Assembly: GCF_030537745.1 (NCBI RefSeq)
Contig: NZ_JAUNVI010000002.1
Coordinates: forward strand, 30,748 to 94,747
Direction of reading: 5' to 3'
DNA: 64,000 bases
Source: Ornithinimicrobium sp.
GTDB lineage: Bacteria; Actinomycetota; Actinomycetes; Actinomycetales; Dermatophilaceae
Shown: in pieces, positions 22,427 to 31,593 of the stretch
Position numbering within the stretch: the stretch's first letter is position 1
Layout of the letters: every line of letters begins with the position of its first letter
Translations under genes and position numbers: made by a program
The notes under the pieces: generated by a model
Told to the model about the DNA's origin: nothing
The model's database searches: none
The model's input: the letters and a program-made list of their open reading frames with translations, nothing else

Positions 22427-23641
22427 ATGATGCGTTACCCCAAGATTTTCTCGGTCCTCGCCGTCGCCAGCCTCGCGCTGGCCACGGCCGGATGTGCAGA
22501 GGAGACCCAGAGCCCTGATCAGGACACCTCGACGCAAGCCGGCGGTGGCGCTGCCGCGGACGAGGGTCCGATCAAGGTGGGGGTCGTGCTCGACATCACC
22601 GGCGCGGGGGCCAGCCTGGGGGTCGCCGAGCGCGAGACCATCGAGATGCTGACCAAGAAGGTCAACGGGGACGGCGGGATCGACGGTCGTCAGCTCGACG
22701 TCATCATCGAGGACAACCAGTCCACTGAGGACGGTGCCGCCAAGGCCACCAGCAAGCTGCTCACCTCCGACAAGGTCCACATCCTGATCGGTGCCTCGCG
22801 CACCGGACCCAGCCTCGCCATGAGGCCGCTCGCCGAGGACGCCAAGATCCCGATGATCTCCCTCGCCGCCAACCAGAAGATCGTGGACGGCTCCACCTGG
22901 GTCTTCAAGACCGCGCAGAACGACCGCGTTGTCCTGGAGCGGATGGCGGACGACATGAAGAAATCCGGTTACCACAAGATCGCCATCGCGCGGGACGCCT
23001 CGGGCTTCGGCGAGGGCGTCCCCGAGATGCTCACCGAGATTGGCAAGGACGCCGGGATCGAGGTCGTCGCGGTGGAGAAGTTCGCCCCCGATGCGACGGA
23101 CTTCACCGCCCAGATGGTCAACATCCGCAACAGCGCTCCGGACGCCGTCCTCATCTGGGGCATTCCGCCAGCCGCCGCGCTCGCGCAGAAGGCCTACGCT
23201 CAGCTCGGCCTCGACAAGCCGGTCTATCAGTCCCACGGCATCGGCAACCAAGCCTTCCTCGACGCGGCAGGCGACAGCGCCAACGGACTGCGCGCAGCGC
23301 TCGGTCGGATGCTCATCGCCGACCAGCTTGACGACGACGACCCTCAGAAGGAAGTCGTGACCACCTTCATCTCGGACTACGAAGCGGCCTACGACAAGGG
23401 CCCGTCCACCTTCGCGGGCCACGCCTACGACGGCTTCATGATCGCGGTCAACTCGATCGACGAGGCCGGCACGGAGCCGCAGGCGCTTCGCGACCAGATC
23501 GAGAAGGTGGCCGACTGGCCAGGCGTCTCGGGCGTGTTCACGATGACACCTGAGGACCACTCCGGTCTGACTAAAGAAGCCCTCATGATCGTCACTGTCG
23601 AGGACGGGAAGTGGAAGATGGTGGAGGGCAGCAACCGATGA
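22427..23641 (+). CDS. LIV-type ABC transporter substrate-binding lipoprotein (system 1)
   Basis: Extracytoplasmic binding protein, 404 residues. Signal peptide with lipobox LATAGC (cleavage at about Cys23), an Asp/Gln/Ala/Gly-rich linker, then a type I periplasmic-binding fold (IKVGVVLDITGAGASLG, LLTSDKVHILIGASRTGPS, HAYDGFMIAVNSIDEAG). Family members bind branched-chain amino acids, amides, urea or aromatic acids. With an IclR gene and an FAD hydroxylase nearby, an aromatic or phenolic acid is a reasonable guess, but the ligand is not shown. Stop overlaps the permease start by 4 nt. Confidence 0.9.
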   Translation: MMRYPKIFSVLAVASLALATAGCAEETQSPDQDTSTQAGGGAAADEGPIKVGVVLDITGAGASLGVAERETIEMLTKKVNGDGGIDGRQLDVIIEDNQSTEDGAAKATSKLLTSDKVHILIGASRTGPSLAMRPLAEDAKIPMISLAANQKIVDGSTWVFKTAQNDRVVLERMADDMKKSGYHKIAIARDASGFGEGVPEMLTEIGKDAGIEVVAVEKFAPDATDFTAQMVNIRNSAPDAVLIWGIPPAAALAQKAYAQLGLDKPVYQSHGIGNQAFLDAAGDSANGLRAALGRMLIADQLDDDDPQKEVVTTFISDYEAAYDKGPSTFAGHAYDGFMIAVNSIDEAGTEPQALRDQIEKVADWPGVSGVFTMTPEDHSGLTKEALMIVTVEDGKWKMVEGSNR

Positions 23642-24507
23642 TCGACTTCCTGCAGCTGACCTTCTCCGGGTTGGCGCAGGGTGCCGTTTACGGCTTGGTC
23701 GCGCTCGGTTTTGTCGCGGTCTTCGCAGTGCGCGAGATCGTCAACCTGGCTCAGGGCGAATACTCGTCCCTGGCTGGGTTGGCGGCCATCACCGCTGTCG
23801 CGTCCGGGCTGCCGCTGTTGGTAGCGATCCTGCTCGTGGTCCCCTTCGTCGTCATCGTTTCGGTCGTCATCGAGCGCATCGCGATCGCCCCCGTCAAGAA
23901 GATGACGCCCCTGGTGTCGATCATCCTCACCCTGGGTGTCTCTACGGCGATGAAGGCCATCATGCTCCTGGTGTGGGGCCCCGAAGGGCAGTCGCTCGAG
24001 CCCTTCCCCGGCCACAACTTCGTCGTCGGTGGAGTGAGCATCCGGTCTCAGGAGTTATGGATCCTGGGCATCTCCGCACTACTGGGGTATGCCGTCGTGT
24101 GGTTCTACGAGCACACGCTCTACGGGAAGGCGTTGCGGGCCTGTGCCGAGCAGCCGATCGCGGCCCGCCTGGTTGGCATCTCACCGAAAAAGGCCACCAT
24201 GATTGCCTTCGCGATCGCCGGACTGGTCGGTGCCGTCGCCGGAGTCATCGGGACGCCGATCTACTTCGCTTCCTGGGAGTCCGGGCTGGCACTGGGCCTC
24301 AAAGGCTTTGTCGCCGCGACCCTCGGTGGCCTGGTGTCCTTCCGGGTCGCCTTCCTCGGCGGACTCTTCCTGGGGGTTTTGGAGAACTGGGTCGCCGGCT
24401 ATCTCGACAGCGGCTACCGCGATGCGGTCGCCTTCGTCGTGCTCGTCCTGGTCCTGGTGGTCCGGCCGCAGGGGCTGGCGCTGCGCGGAAGCGGGGTGCG
24501 GGTCTGA
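23638..24507 (+). CDS. LIV-type ABC transporter permease, LivH-like (system 1)
   Basis: Integral-membrane permease, 289 residues, about eight hydrophobic segments. The LivH start FLQLTFSGLAQGAVYGLVALGF and the conserved IVNLAQGEYSSLAGLAAI are visible, as is the cytoplasmic loop YGKALRACAEQPIAARLVGIS. ATG at 23638 overlaps the binding-protein stop; a GTG at 23611 in the same frame is less likely. A TGATG junction leads into the fused permease-ATPase. Confidence 0.92.
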   Translation: MIDFLQLTFSGLAQGAVYGLVALGFVAVFAVREIVNLAQGEYSSLAGLAAITAVASGLPLLVAILLVVPFVVIVSVVIERIAIAPVKKMTPLVSIILTLGVSTAMKAIMLLVWGPEGQSLEPFPGHNFVVGGVSIRSQELWILGISALLGYAVVWFYEHTLYGKALRACAEQPIAARLVGISPKKATMIAFAIAGLVGAVAGVIGTPIYFASWESGLALGLKGFVAATLGGLVSFRVAFLGGLFLGVLENWVAGYLDSGYRDAVAFVVLVLVLVVRPQGLALRGSGVRV

Positions 24508-26390
24508 TGCCGGTCAAGAAACTCATCCCCTACGCCCTCCTGATTGCCGCTCTCATCATCTTCCCAATGGTCGCGCCCATCAGCGTCGTCAACATCGGGG
24601 TCTACGTCCTCATCTTCGCGATCGCTGCGGTCGGCCTGAGTCTGCTCATGGGGTTGGCCGGCCAGGTCAGCCTCGGTCACGCCGCGTTCTTCTCCATCGG
24701 CGCCTACACCCAGGGCATCCTGGTCACCAAGCACGACTGGAACATGTTCATGGCCATCCCGGTCTCGATGCTCATGTCCATGGTCGTCGCGCTGCTCGTC
24801 GGTCTGCCCATGCTGCGGCTGCGTGGACATTTCCTCGCCCTCGCCACGCTCGGCCTGGGCATCATCGTCACGATCGTCGCCCGCGAGCTGGACTACACGG
24901 GCGGGACGTCCGGCATCTACGGCATCCCCAAACCAGACTTCGGCGGCCGGGTCTACAACACCCCTGCCGAATTTTTCTGGCTCATCTCTCCCGTCGTGGT
25001 CCTCGCCGTCGCTCTTGGTGACAAGCTGAAGCACTCACGGATCGGACGCGCCCTCGGCGCGGTCAACGACTCTGAGGTCGCCGCCGAGTGCCTCGGTGTC
25101 GACACCTTCCGGCTCCGCGTCAAGGTCTTCGTCCTTGCGGCGGCCTACGCCGGGTTGGCTGGCGCCTTCTACGCTCACTGGCTCGCAGTCGTCAGCCCTG
25201 AGTCCGCCAACTTCCCGCTGTCCGTGTCCTTCCTCCTCATGGTCGTGCTCGGCGGTCTGAGCACCATCTGGGGCGCACTGACCGGCGCGATCCTGGTCGA
25301 GACCATGGATGAGGGCATGCGCGCTCTCATCCCCCACCTGATCCCGGGCGCGTCCGGAGAAGTCCAGCTGCTCGGCTTCGGTTTGGTGCTGGTGCTGGTC
25401 GTGGTCCTGCTCCCCGGTGGTCTAGCCCAGCTCTGGGACATCCTCCGGCGCCGGGTCCGGGGCATCCGCGAGGACCCCGGCGTTGACGACTCCGAGACGC
25501 CGGAGGCACTGGGGCCCGAGCTGGATGCGTTGCTGGCCCAAGCTGACGTGGGTCCCCCCGGGAGCCGCGTGCTGGAGGTGCGTGGGCTGACCAAACGCTA
25601 CGGCGGGGTGACCGCCCTGCTCGACTTCGACCTCGACGTGGACGCCGGGGAAATCGTGGCACTCATCGGCCCGAACGGTGCGGGCAAGACCACGGCCTTC
25701 AACATCATCACCGGCGTGATGCCGCCCACCGAAGGCAGCGTGTCGGTCAACGGCACGACGGTCACCGGCAAGCGGCCCAACACCATCGCTGCGCTGGGCG
25801 CGACCCGCACCTTCCAGAATCTACAAACATTTAAGAGCACGTCGGTCCGCGGCAACGTGATGGTCGCCCGGCACCTGCGCACCAAGGCGGGTCTCCTGGC
25901 CGGGATGTTCGGCTTCGACCGTGGTGAGGAGCGCCGGACCTGGCAGCAGGTGGACAGCGTGCTGACCGCCACGGGGCTGCACCGTCACGCGGACCGGCCC
26001 ATCACGGCCCTGAGCTTTGGCCAGCAACGGCAGGTGGAGGTCGCACGCGCGCTAGCCCTCGCGCCTTCGCTATTACTCCTGGACGAGCCGATGGCCGGGC
26101 TGTCTGGTTCCGAGCGTGATCACCTTTCACAGATGCTCAACAAGGTCCGAGACGCTGGCCTGTCCGTCCTCCTCGTGGAGCACGACGTGGCCGCCGTGAT
26201 GGCCCTTGCGGACCGCATCTACGTGCTGGACGACGGCGTCCGGATCGCCCACGGCAAGCCGCGCGCCATCCGCGCCAACCCCGCTGTCATCGCTGCCTAC
26301 CTGGGCACCGGCGAGGAGGACGACAATCTCGTCCGCTCCGCCGCAGCGCAAGTCGAGGACCTGTCCAGCACCTCAGGAGGCGAACGATGA
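24507..26390 (+). CDS. LIV-type ABC transporter LivM-LivG fusion (permease plus ATPase)
   Basis: 627 residues, both domains in one chain. Residues 1 to about 320 are LivM-like permease (GLAGQVSLGHAAFFSIGAYT, LRLRGHFLALATLGLGI, GRALGAVNDSEVAAECLGVD). After a linker of about 40 residues the LivG ATPase follows (about 352-600), with Walker A LIGPNGAGKTTAF, signature ALSFGQQRQVEVARA (Phe in place of the first Gly of LSGGQ, common in LivG) and Walker B LLLLDEPMAGLSG. ATG start overlaps the preceding stop as TGATG. Fusions of this kind are known in the family. Confidence 0.92.
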   Translation: MPVKKLIPYALLIAALIIFPMVAPISVVNIGVYVLIFAIAAVGLSLLMGLAGQVSLGHAAFFSIGAYTQGILVTKHDWNMFMAIPVSMLMSMVVALLVGLPMLRLRGHFLALATLGLGIIVTIVARELDYTGGTSGIYGIPKPDFGGRVYNTPAEFFWLISPVVVLAVALGDKLKHSRIGRALGAVNDSEVAAECLGVDTFRLRVKVFVLAAAYAGLAGAFYAHWLAVVSPESANFPLSVSFLLMVVLGGLSTIWGALTGAILVETMDEGMRALIPHLIPGASGEVQLLGFGLVLVLVVVLLPGGLAQLWDILRRRVRGIREDPGVDDSETPEALGPELDALLAQADVGPPGSRVLEVRGLTKRYGGVTALLDFDLDVDAGEIVALIGPNGAGKTTAFNIITGVMPPTEGSVSVNGTTVTGKRPNTIAALGATRTFQNLQTFKSTSVRGNVMVARHLRTKAGLLAGMFGFDRGEERRTWQQVDSVLTATGLHRHADRPITALSFGQQRQVEVARALALAPSLLLLDEPMAGLSGSERDHLSQMLNKVRDAGLSVLLVEHDVAAVMALADRIYVLDDGVRIAHGKPRAIRANPAVIAAYLGTGEEDDNLVRSAAAQVEDLSSTSGGER

Positions 26391-27199
26391 GCCTCACCGT
26401 GACCAACCTCACCGCCGCCTACGACGGGCTCCGGGTGTTGCACGGCGTCTCCCTCGACGTCCAGCAGGGCGAGATCCTCGCCGTCGTCGGGTCCAACGGC
26501 GCCGGCAAGACGACCATCCTGCGCTGCGTCTCCGGGTTGCTGCACCCCACCGGCGGCACGATCATGCTCGGGGATACCGACGTGACCCGGCTCGGAGCAG
26601 AGAAGATCTCGGCCCACGGACTGGCTCACGTGCCCGAGAACCGGCTCGTCTTCCCCTCCCTCACCGTCGAGGACAACCTTCAACTCGGTGGCTGGAACCG
26701 GCGCAAGGACGGCCGCTACCGGGAGCGCCGCGACACCGTCCTGGAGCTCTTCCCGCGGCTGGGTGAACGCATCAACCTCCTGGCGGGCGCGATGTCCGGG
26801 GGCGAGCAACAAATGCTCGCGGTCGGGCGCGCCCTCATGGCTGATCCCACGGTCGTCGTCCTCGACGAGCCCAGTCTCGGCCTGGCCCCCAAGGTCGTCG
26901 GCGAGATCATGGCCGCGCTGTCGACCCTGCGGGCAGAGCGCAATATCGCCGTCCTGCTCGTTGAGCAGAACCTTCGGGCCGCGTTCTCCGTCGCGGACCG
27001 CGCGGTGGTGATGGAGCGTGGGACAGTGCTCACCGAGGGGACACCTGCCGAGCTCGACAACGACCCGCGCGTGCAGGCCGCCTACCTCGGCGGCACAGCC
27101 TCGACCACCTCTTCGGGCACCGTCGAGCGGCTCGTGCACGCCGTCGAGGTTTATGACAAGAGAGTGGTCTCACCACCCTCGGAAGGAACAGAATCATGA
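26387..27199 (+). CDS. LIV-type ABC transporter ATPase, LivF-like (system 1)
   Basis: 270-residue nucleotide-binding protein. Walker A VVGSNGAGKTTILRCVSG (about 36-53), the LivF PENRLVFPSLTVEDNL Q-loop region, signature AMSGGEQQMLAVGRAL, Walker B VVVLDEPSLGLAP and the H-loop region VEQN. Starts by ATGA overlap with the fused permease-ATPase and overlaps the next gene in the same way. The C-terminus has about 40 extra residues after the core. Confidence 0.93.
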   Translation: MSLTVTNLTAAYDGLRVLHGVSLDVQQGEILAVVGSNGAGKTTILRCVSGLLHPTGGTIMLGDTDVTRLGAEKISAHGLAHVPENRLVFPSLTVEDNLQLGGWNRRKDGRYRERRDTVLELFPRLGERINLLAGAMSGGEQQMLAVGRALMADPTVVVLDEPSLGLAPKVVGEIMAALSTLRAERNIAVLLVEQNLRAAFSVADRAVVMERGTVLTEGTPAELDNDPRVQAAYLGGTASTTSSGTVERLVHAVEVYDKRVVSPPSEGTES

Positions 27200-28152
27200 G
27201 CAAGCCGTTCGCCTCCAGCCAGGACCTTGAGGAAAAGGTAGCGAGCATCGAGGTGCTCGCCGATGGGGTCTACGCGCGGACCGCCCAGGGTGATCCCAAT
27301 GTGGGAGCGATCGAGGGCGAAGACTTCCTGGTCTGCTTCGAGGCCCTGGCCACCCCCGCTGCCGCCCACGAATGGCTGACCCAACTGCGGACCTATACCG
27401 ACAAACCGGTGCGCTACCTCGTCCTGTCCCATTACCACGCCGTGCGCGTGCTAGGTGCCCCGGCCTTCCAGGCCCAGGAGATCGTCGCTCACGAGCTCAC
27501 CCGAGAGCTCATCCGTGAGCGAGGACAGCAGGACTGGGACTCCGAATACGGCCGGATGCCGCGCCTGTTCAAGGAACCCGAGTCAATCTCGGGTCTGACC
27601 TGGCCCACGGTGACGTTCAGCGACCGGCTCACCATCCCCCTCGGCGGTGATCGCGGGGACCTCGTCCTGCAGTACTGCGGGCGCGGGCATACCGAGGGTG
27701 ACATCGTCGCGTGGCTCCCCCGACACAAGGTCTTGTTCGCCGGAGACCTCGTCGAAGCCCAGGCCGCGCTCTACACCGGTGACGCCTTTCACCGCGACTG
27801 GGCCGGCGCGGCGCTCGCCAAGATCTCCTCCTTCGAGGCCGAGCACCTGGTCGGGGGGCGTGGAGGAGTCGTCTCCGGCGCGGCCGTCGGCGCAGCCATC
27901 GACCAGACGCGGCACTTCCTCACTGAACTGATCCAGTCCGTCTCCGGAGTCCACCAGCGGGGTGGGACGCTCAAGGAGGCCTTCGACGCCAGCTATGCGG
28001 CGCTGGCCAACGACTACGGCAGGTGGCCGATCTTCGAGCACACTCTGCCCTTCGACGTCTCACGCGTCTGGGATGAACTGTCGGGAATCGAGCGACCGGT
28101 CATCTGGACCGCCGACCGCGACCAAGAGATCTGGGCCCAGCTCCAAGGCTGA
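27196..28152 (+). CDS. Metallo-beta-lactamase-fold protein with degenerate metal site
   Basis: 318 residues. The fold is recognisable (YLVLSHYHAVRVLG, YCGRGHTEGDIVAWLP, LFAGDLVEAQAALYTGD), but the usual HxHxDH metal motif reads HYHAVR, so the Asp and third His are absent. The late PGHG-type histidine loop reads VGGRGGV. The GHTEGD histidine and AGD aspartate remain. It is therefore either a one-metal enzyme or a non-hydrolytic relative. It is locked in the operon by 4-nt overlap with livF and is followed by the FAD hydroxylase, which suggests a role in the same catabolic route. No substrate can be assigned. Confidence 0.82.
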   Translation: MSKPFASSQDLEEKVASIEVLADGVYARTAQGDPNVGAIEGEDFLVCFEALATPAAAHEWLTQLRTYTDKPVRYLVLSHYHAVRVLGAPAFQAQEIVAHELTRELIRERGQQDWDSEYGRMPRLFKEPESISGLTWPTVTFSDRLTIPLGGDRGDLVLQYCGRGHTEGDIVAWLPRHKVLFAGDLVEAQAALYTGDAFHRDWAGAALAKISSFEAEHLVGGRGGVVSGAAVGAAIDQTRHFLTELIQSVSGVHQRGGTLKEAFDASYAALANDYGRWPIFEHTLPFDVSRVWDELSGIERPVIWTADRDQEIWAQLQG

Positions 28153-28207
28153 GCAGTGAAGACCGCCCGGTGACAACGTCAGCGCACCGGCACGAGGAGA
28201 GGAGGGT

Positions 28208-29935
28208 ATGGCGATGGTCGACCCTGACCCCGCCCTGATCTCGAGTGCGGCCACGGAACGAGTCATCGTCATTGGGGCCGGCCCCGTCGGCCAGACTACG
28301 GCACTGCTGCTGGCGCGCTACGGCATACCCGTTATCCTTCTCGACGCCCGCCCCGCCCGTGACCTCGTCGGGAGCAGGGCGATCTGCCAGCAGCGCGACG
28401 TGCTCGACATCTGGGACTGGTGCGGCGCCGGTCAGATCGTCCAGGAGGGCCTGACGTGGACCCGGGCCCGGACGTTCTACCGGGACCACGACCTCTTCTG
28501 CGTCGACCTGCCCGATCCGGGAGCCAGCCCGCTGCCCCCCTTCGTCAACATCGCCCAGCCTCGCACCGAGCAGATCCTGGACGCCCTGCTGGAGGCCAGC
28601 CCGCTCGTGGACCTGCGATGGGGGCACGAAGCGGTCGAGTTGCAGACGATCGACGAAGGGGTGGAGATCGTCGCGCGCACCACGCACGGAGAAGTCCGGA
28701 TCGGCGGGTCCTACGCGGTGGCCGCCGCCGGGGCCCGCGGCAGCACCGTCCGCTCTCAGCTCGACATCACCTTCGGCGGACGCACCTTCGAGGACACCTT
28801 CCTGATCTGCGACGTGCGGGCCGAGCTTCCAGGGTGGGAGCGGGAGCGGCGATTCTACTTCGACCCTGAGTGGAACCGGGGCCGGCAGGTCCTGATCCAC
28901 CCCTGTCCCGACTCGATCTACCGGATCGACTGGCAGTTGGCGGCCGACCATGACCCGAGGGAGGTCCTGGCACCGGAGAGCCTGCGGCAGCGCATCACCG
29001 ACGTCATCGGGGACCGTCCCTTCGAGGTGGTCTGGTCCTCGATTTACCACTTCCATGCACGGATCGCGTCTGCCTTCCGGGCAGAGCGGGTCTTCCTGGC
29101 CGGTGACATGGCCCACTTGGTCGCACCCTTCGGCGCCCGAGGCCTCAACTCCGGGGTCGGTGACGCTGACAACCTGGCCTGGAAGCTCGCCGCCGTGCTG
29201 CAGGGCTGGGCTCCGCAGACGCTGCTCGACAGTTATGAGCCGGAGCGTCTGGCAGCTGCTCGCGAGAACCTGGAGGTCACCAGCGCCACCATGAACTTTC
29301 TGGTCCCCCCGGACGAGGCGGCTTGGGCGCGCCGCCACGCCCTGCTGGAGCAGTCTGTGCAGGACGTGGCCGCGCGGGAGCAGGTGGACTCCGGGCGGCT
29401 CTGCGAGGCCTTCTGGTATGTCGACTCCCCGCTGACCACGGCCGACCCTTCGCGCGCCTGGCCGGGACGGCCCCGGCGCGGTGAGACGCCAGCACCGGTG
29501 CCCGGGGTGAGCTTGCCGGACGCACCGGTGACGACCGCAGAGGGCCCGAGCCGGCTGCGACTGCTGATCCGCGGGCAGGTCACGCTCCTGAGCGATGAGG
29601 AGGAGCGTGGAGATGCTGCGCTCGCGGCCCTCACCTCGGCCCTGCCCCCCGGCACCCCACTGCGGCACCTTGACCTGTCCAGGCTCGATGGGGCTGGTGC
29701 CGTGCAGGCCGGTCTGGACTGGCAGCCCGGTGACCTCTGGCTCGTCCGGCCCGACGGCCATACCGCCGCCCGGGTCAGCGACGCGTCCACACAGATCGCC
29801 ACCGACGCGCTGGTCGCCGCCGCACTCCGGATGCTCGGTTTCAGCGTCGGGCAGGGACCTCTTCACTCAGCGCAGGTGGAGACCGTCGGGGCGCAGCGCC
29901 CTGCTGGCGGTTCGACCGTAGACTCTCCCCCATGA
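28208..29935 (+). CDS. FAD-dependent aromatic hydroxylase (MhpA/phenol hydroxylase-like)
   Basis: 575-residue class A flavoprotein monooxygenase. FAD-binding GxGxxG is VIVIGAGPVGQTTALLLAR (about 19-37). The family signature ARPARDLVGSRAICQQ follows, and the second FAD motif is VFLAGDMAHLVAPFGARGLNSG (about 296-317) with DADNLAWKLAAVL. A C-terminal thioredoxin-like domain ends in WLVRPDGHTAARV, as in phenol and 3-hydroxyphenylpropionate hydroxylases. It would hydroxylate an aromatic ring using NAD(P)H and oxygen. ATG at 28208 or 28214; GGAGG at 28201 suits the second better. No ring-cleavage gene is present nearby. Confidence 0.88.
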   Translation: MAMVDPDPALISSAATERVIVIGAGPVGQTTALLLARYGIPVILLDARPARDLVGSRAICQQRDVLDIWDWCGAGQIVQEGLTWTRARTFYRDHDLFCVDLPDPGASPLPPFVNIAQPRTEQILDALLEASPLVDLRWGHEAVELQTIDEGVEIVARTTHGEVRIGGSYAVAAAGARGSTVRSQLDITFGGRTFEDTFLICDVRAELPGWERERRFYFDPEWNRGRQVLIHPCPDSIYRIDWQLAADHDPREVLAPESLRQRITDVIGDRPFEVVWSSIYHFHARIASAFRAERVFLAGDMAHLVAPFGARGLNSGVGDADNLAWKLAAVLQGWAPQTLLDSYEPERLAAARENLEVTSATMNFLVPPDEAAWARRHALLEQSVQDVAAREQVDSGRLCEAFWYVDSPLTTADPSRAWPGRPRRGETPAPVPGVSLPDAPVTTAEGPSRLRLLIRGQVTLLSDEEERGDAALAALTSALPPGTPLRHLDLSRLDGAGAVQAGLDWQPGDLWLVRPDGHTAARVSDASTQIATDALVAAALRMLGFSVGQGPLHSAQVETVGAQRPAGGSTVDSPP

Positions 29936-30678
29936 GTGCCAGGCCCGGTCTGATCGGCCATGTACGCCCGAACGGACCGAGCTGGCGTCTCGACCTCGGC
30001 CGCGCGGTCGTCCGCAAATGCTCTGTGTCGCAGATGGACAACAACGTCTACCTGATCACGTGCGCAGCAACGGGCGAGCGACTCCTCATTGACGCGGCCG
30101 ACGACGCCGATCGGATTCTGGGGCTGCTCGGTGAGGACGCACCCCCGTCAGCCGCCAGCGACGGTGCTCCTGCACCTGTGGAAGGACAGCAGGGTTCTGC
30201 GATCGGCCTCCGGTCTGCACGGCTGGAGTATCTCCTCACCACGCACCAGCACTGGGACCACCACCGAGCCCTTGTCGCCATCCGCGACGCGACCGGCGCC
30301 CAGACCCTGGCCGGGGAGGCAGATGCAGACGCCCTCCCCGTGACCGTCGACCGTCGACTGGTCCACGCAGACACGATCGGGGTAGGGGATCTTCGCCTAG
30401 CGGTGATCGGGCTGGCAGGACACACGCCCGGCTCGGTCGCGCTCGCCCTCCGCCTGCCTGACCAGCCGACGGTCATCTTCTCTGGTGACAGTCTCTTTCC
30501 TGGCGGCCCCGGCAGGACACCCGAGACCGACGCCTTCGCGAACCTGATGGACGACTTAGAGACACGGATCTTTGCCGTTTACGACGATGACACGATCGTG
30601 CTGCCCGGGCACGGAGACAACACCACCCTGGGACAGGAGCGGCCTTCGCTGCCGGACTGGCGGACCCGCGGCTGGTGA
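29932..30678 (+). CDS. Metallo-beta-lactamase-fold hydrolase (glyoxalase II-like)
   Basis: 248 residues with an intact metal site: TTHQHWDHHRAL (HxHxDHH), GLAGHTPGSVALA, FSGDSLFPGGPGRT and VLPGHGDNTTLG. This is the hydroxyacylglutathione hydrolase-like subgroup found next to uvrA in many actinobacteria, where a thiol other than glutathione would be expected. Here the catabolic island lies between it and uvrA. ATG start in the stop of the hydroxylase; its own stop overlaps the EamA gene start. Confidence 0.88.
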   Translation: MSARPGLIGHVRPNGPSWRLDLGRAVVRKCSVSQMDNNVYLITCAATGERLLIDAADDADRILGLLGEDAPPSAASDGAPAPVEGQQGSAIGLRSARLEYLLTTHQHWDHHRALVAIRDATGAQTLAGEADADALPVTVDRRLVHADTIGVGDLRLAVIGLAGHTPGSVALALRLPDQPTVIFSGDSLFPGGPGRTPETDAFANLMDDLETRIFAVYDDDTIVLPGHGDNTTLGQERPSLPDWRTRGW

Positions 30679-31589
30679 GCACCACCTCATCCGCGGCGCA
30701 CCCACGGGTGCACCCGGTCACCTTGGTCCTGCTCGCCGTGGTGTCCGTGCAGTTCGGTGGTGCCCTGGCAGTGACCCTGCTCCCCCTCGTCGGCGTCGTC
30801 GGCTCGGTCACCCTTCGCCTGACCCTGGCCACTGTCATGTTGTGGCTGTTCGTGCGCCCTCGGCTTCGTGGCCGCAGCCGAGGCGACTGGATGGTCGTGA
30901 CCGTCTTCGGCTTGGTGCTGACCGTCATGAACCTCGCCTTCTACGCCAGCCTGGAGCGGCTTCCGATCGGGGTAGCCGCGACGATCGAGTTCCTCGGACC
31001 CCTGACGCTCGCGGCGGCCCTGTCCAGACGAGGGCGCGACCTGGCCGCCGTCGCCACGGCGCTCAGCGGAGTTGTTCTCATCTCCCAGGCGCTGACCACC
31101 CCGTGGGCCGACCTCGACCAGGTCGGGATCGCTCTCGCGGGCGCAGCCGGGGTCGCTTGGGCCTGCTACCTCACCTTGAGCCGGCGGACGGGAGCTCGCT
31201 TCGAGGGACTGGACGGTATCGCTATCGCGATGGCGATTGGTGCGGTTCTGACCCTCCCCTTCGGTCTGGCGACAGCGGGGTCAGACCTATGGGGGGCCGA
31301 CGCTCTGCTGCGTGGGTTAGGCATCGCGCTGCTGTCTTCGGCGATCCCCTACAGCCTCGAACTGCTCGCGCTGCGAGCCCTGAGCTCCGGCACCCTCGGG
31401 GTGCTGCTCAGCCTTGAGCCTGCTGGTGCTGCCCTCGCCGGACTGCTTGTCCTGGGGCAGGTGCTGGCGCCGTTGCAGCTGGTGGGCATGGCCCTCGTCG
31501 TGGCGGCGAGCATCCTGGTGCTTGGCCGACGGGTCGAGCCTGGCCAGCCAGGTCTTGCCATCGACGAAGGCGGCCCCGATCTGGCCTAA
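30675..31589 (+). CDS. EamA-family (DMT) transporter, RhtA-like
   Basis: 304-residue integral-membrane exporter with about ten hydrophobic helices in two repeated EamA halves (FYASLERLPIGVAATIEFLGPL in the first, LSSAIPYSLELLALRALSSGTLG VLLSLEPA-type region in the second). RhtA relatives export amino acids such as threonine and homoserine. GTG start inside the preceding stop (GTGA). Convergent with terC, with only 4 bp between stops. Substrate unknown. Confidence 0.88.
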   Translation: MSTTSSAAHPRVHPVTLVLLAVVSVQFGGALAVTLLPLVGVVGSVTLRLTLATVMLWLFVRPRLRGRSRGDWMVVTVFGLVLTVMNLAFYASLERLPIGVAATIEFLGPLTLAAALSRRGRDLAAVATALSGVVLISQALTTPWADLDQVGIALAGAAGVAWACYLTLSRRTGARFEGLDGIAIAMAIGAVLTLPFGLATAGSDLWGADALLRGLGIALLSSAIPYSLELLALRALSSGTLGVLLSLEPAGAALAGLLVLGQVLAPLQLVGMALVVAASILVLGRRVEPGQPGLAIDEGGPDLA

Positions 31590-31593
31590 GGGG

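Noticed and set aside
24507-24510. Idea that the permease-ATPase fusion is an assembly error
   Set aside because: The frame is continuous across a natural linker, and both domains are complete; fused LivM-LivG proteins are known.
28100-29866. 588-codon frame antisense to the FAD hydroxylase
   Set aside because: Shadow frame with biased composition; the sense gene has all family motifs.
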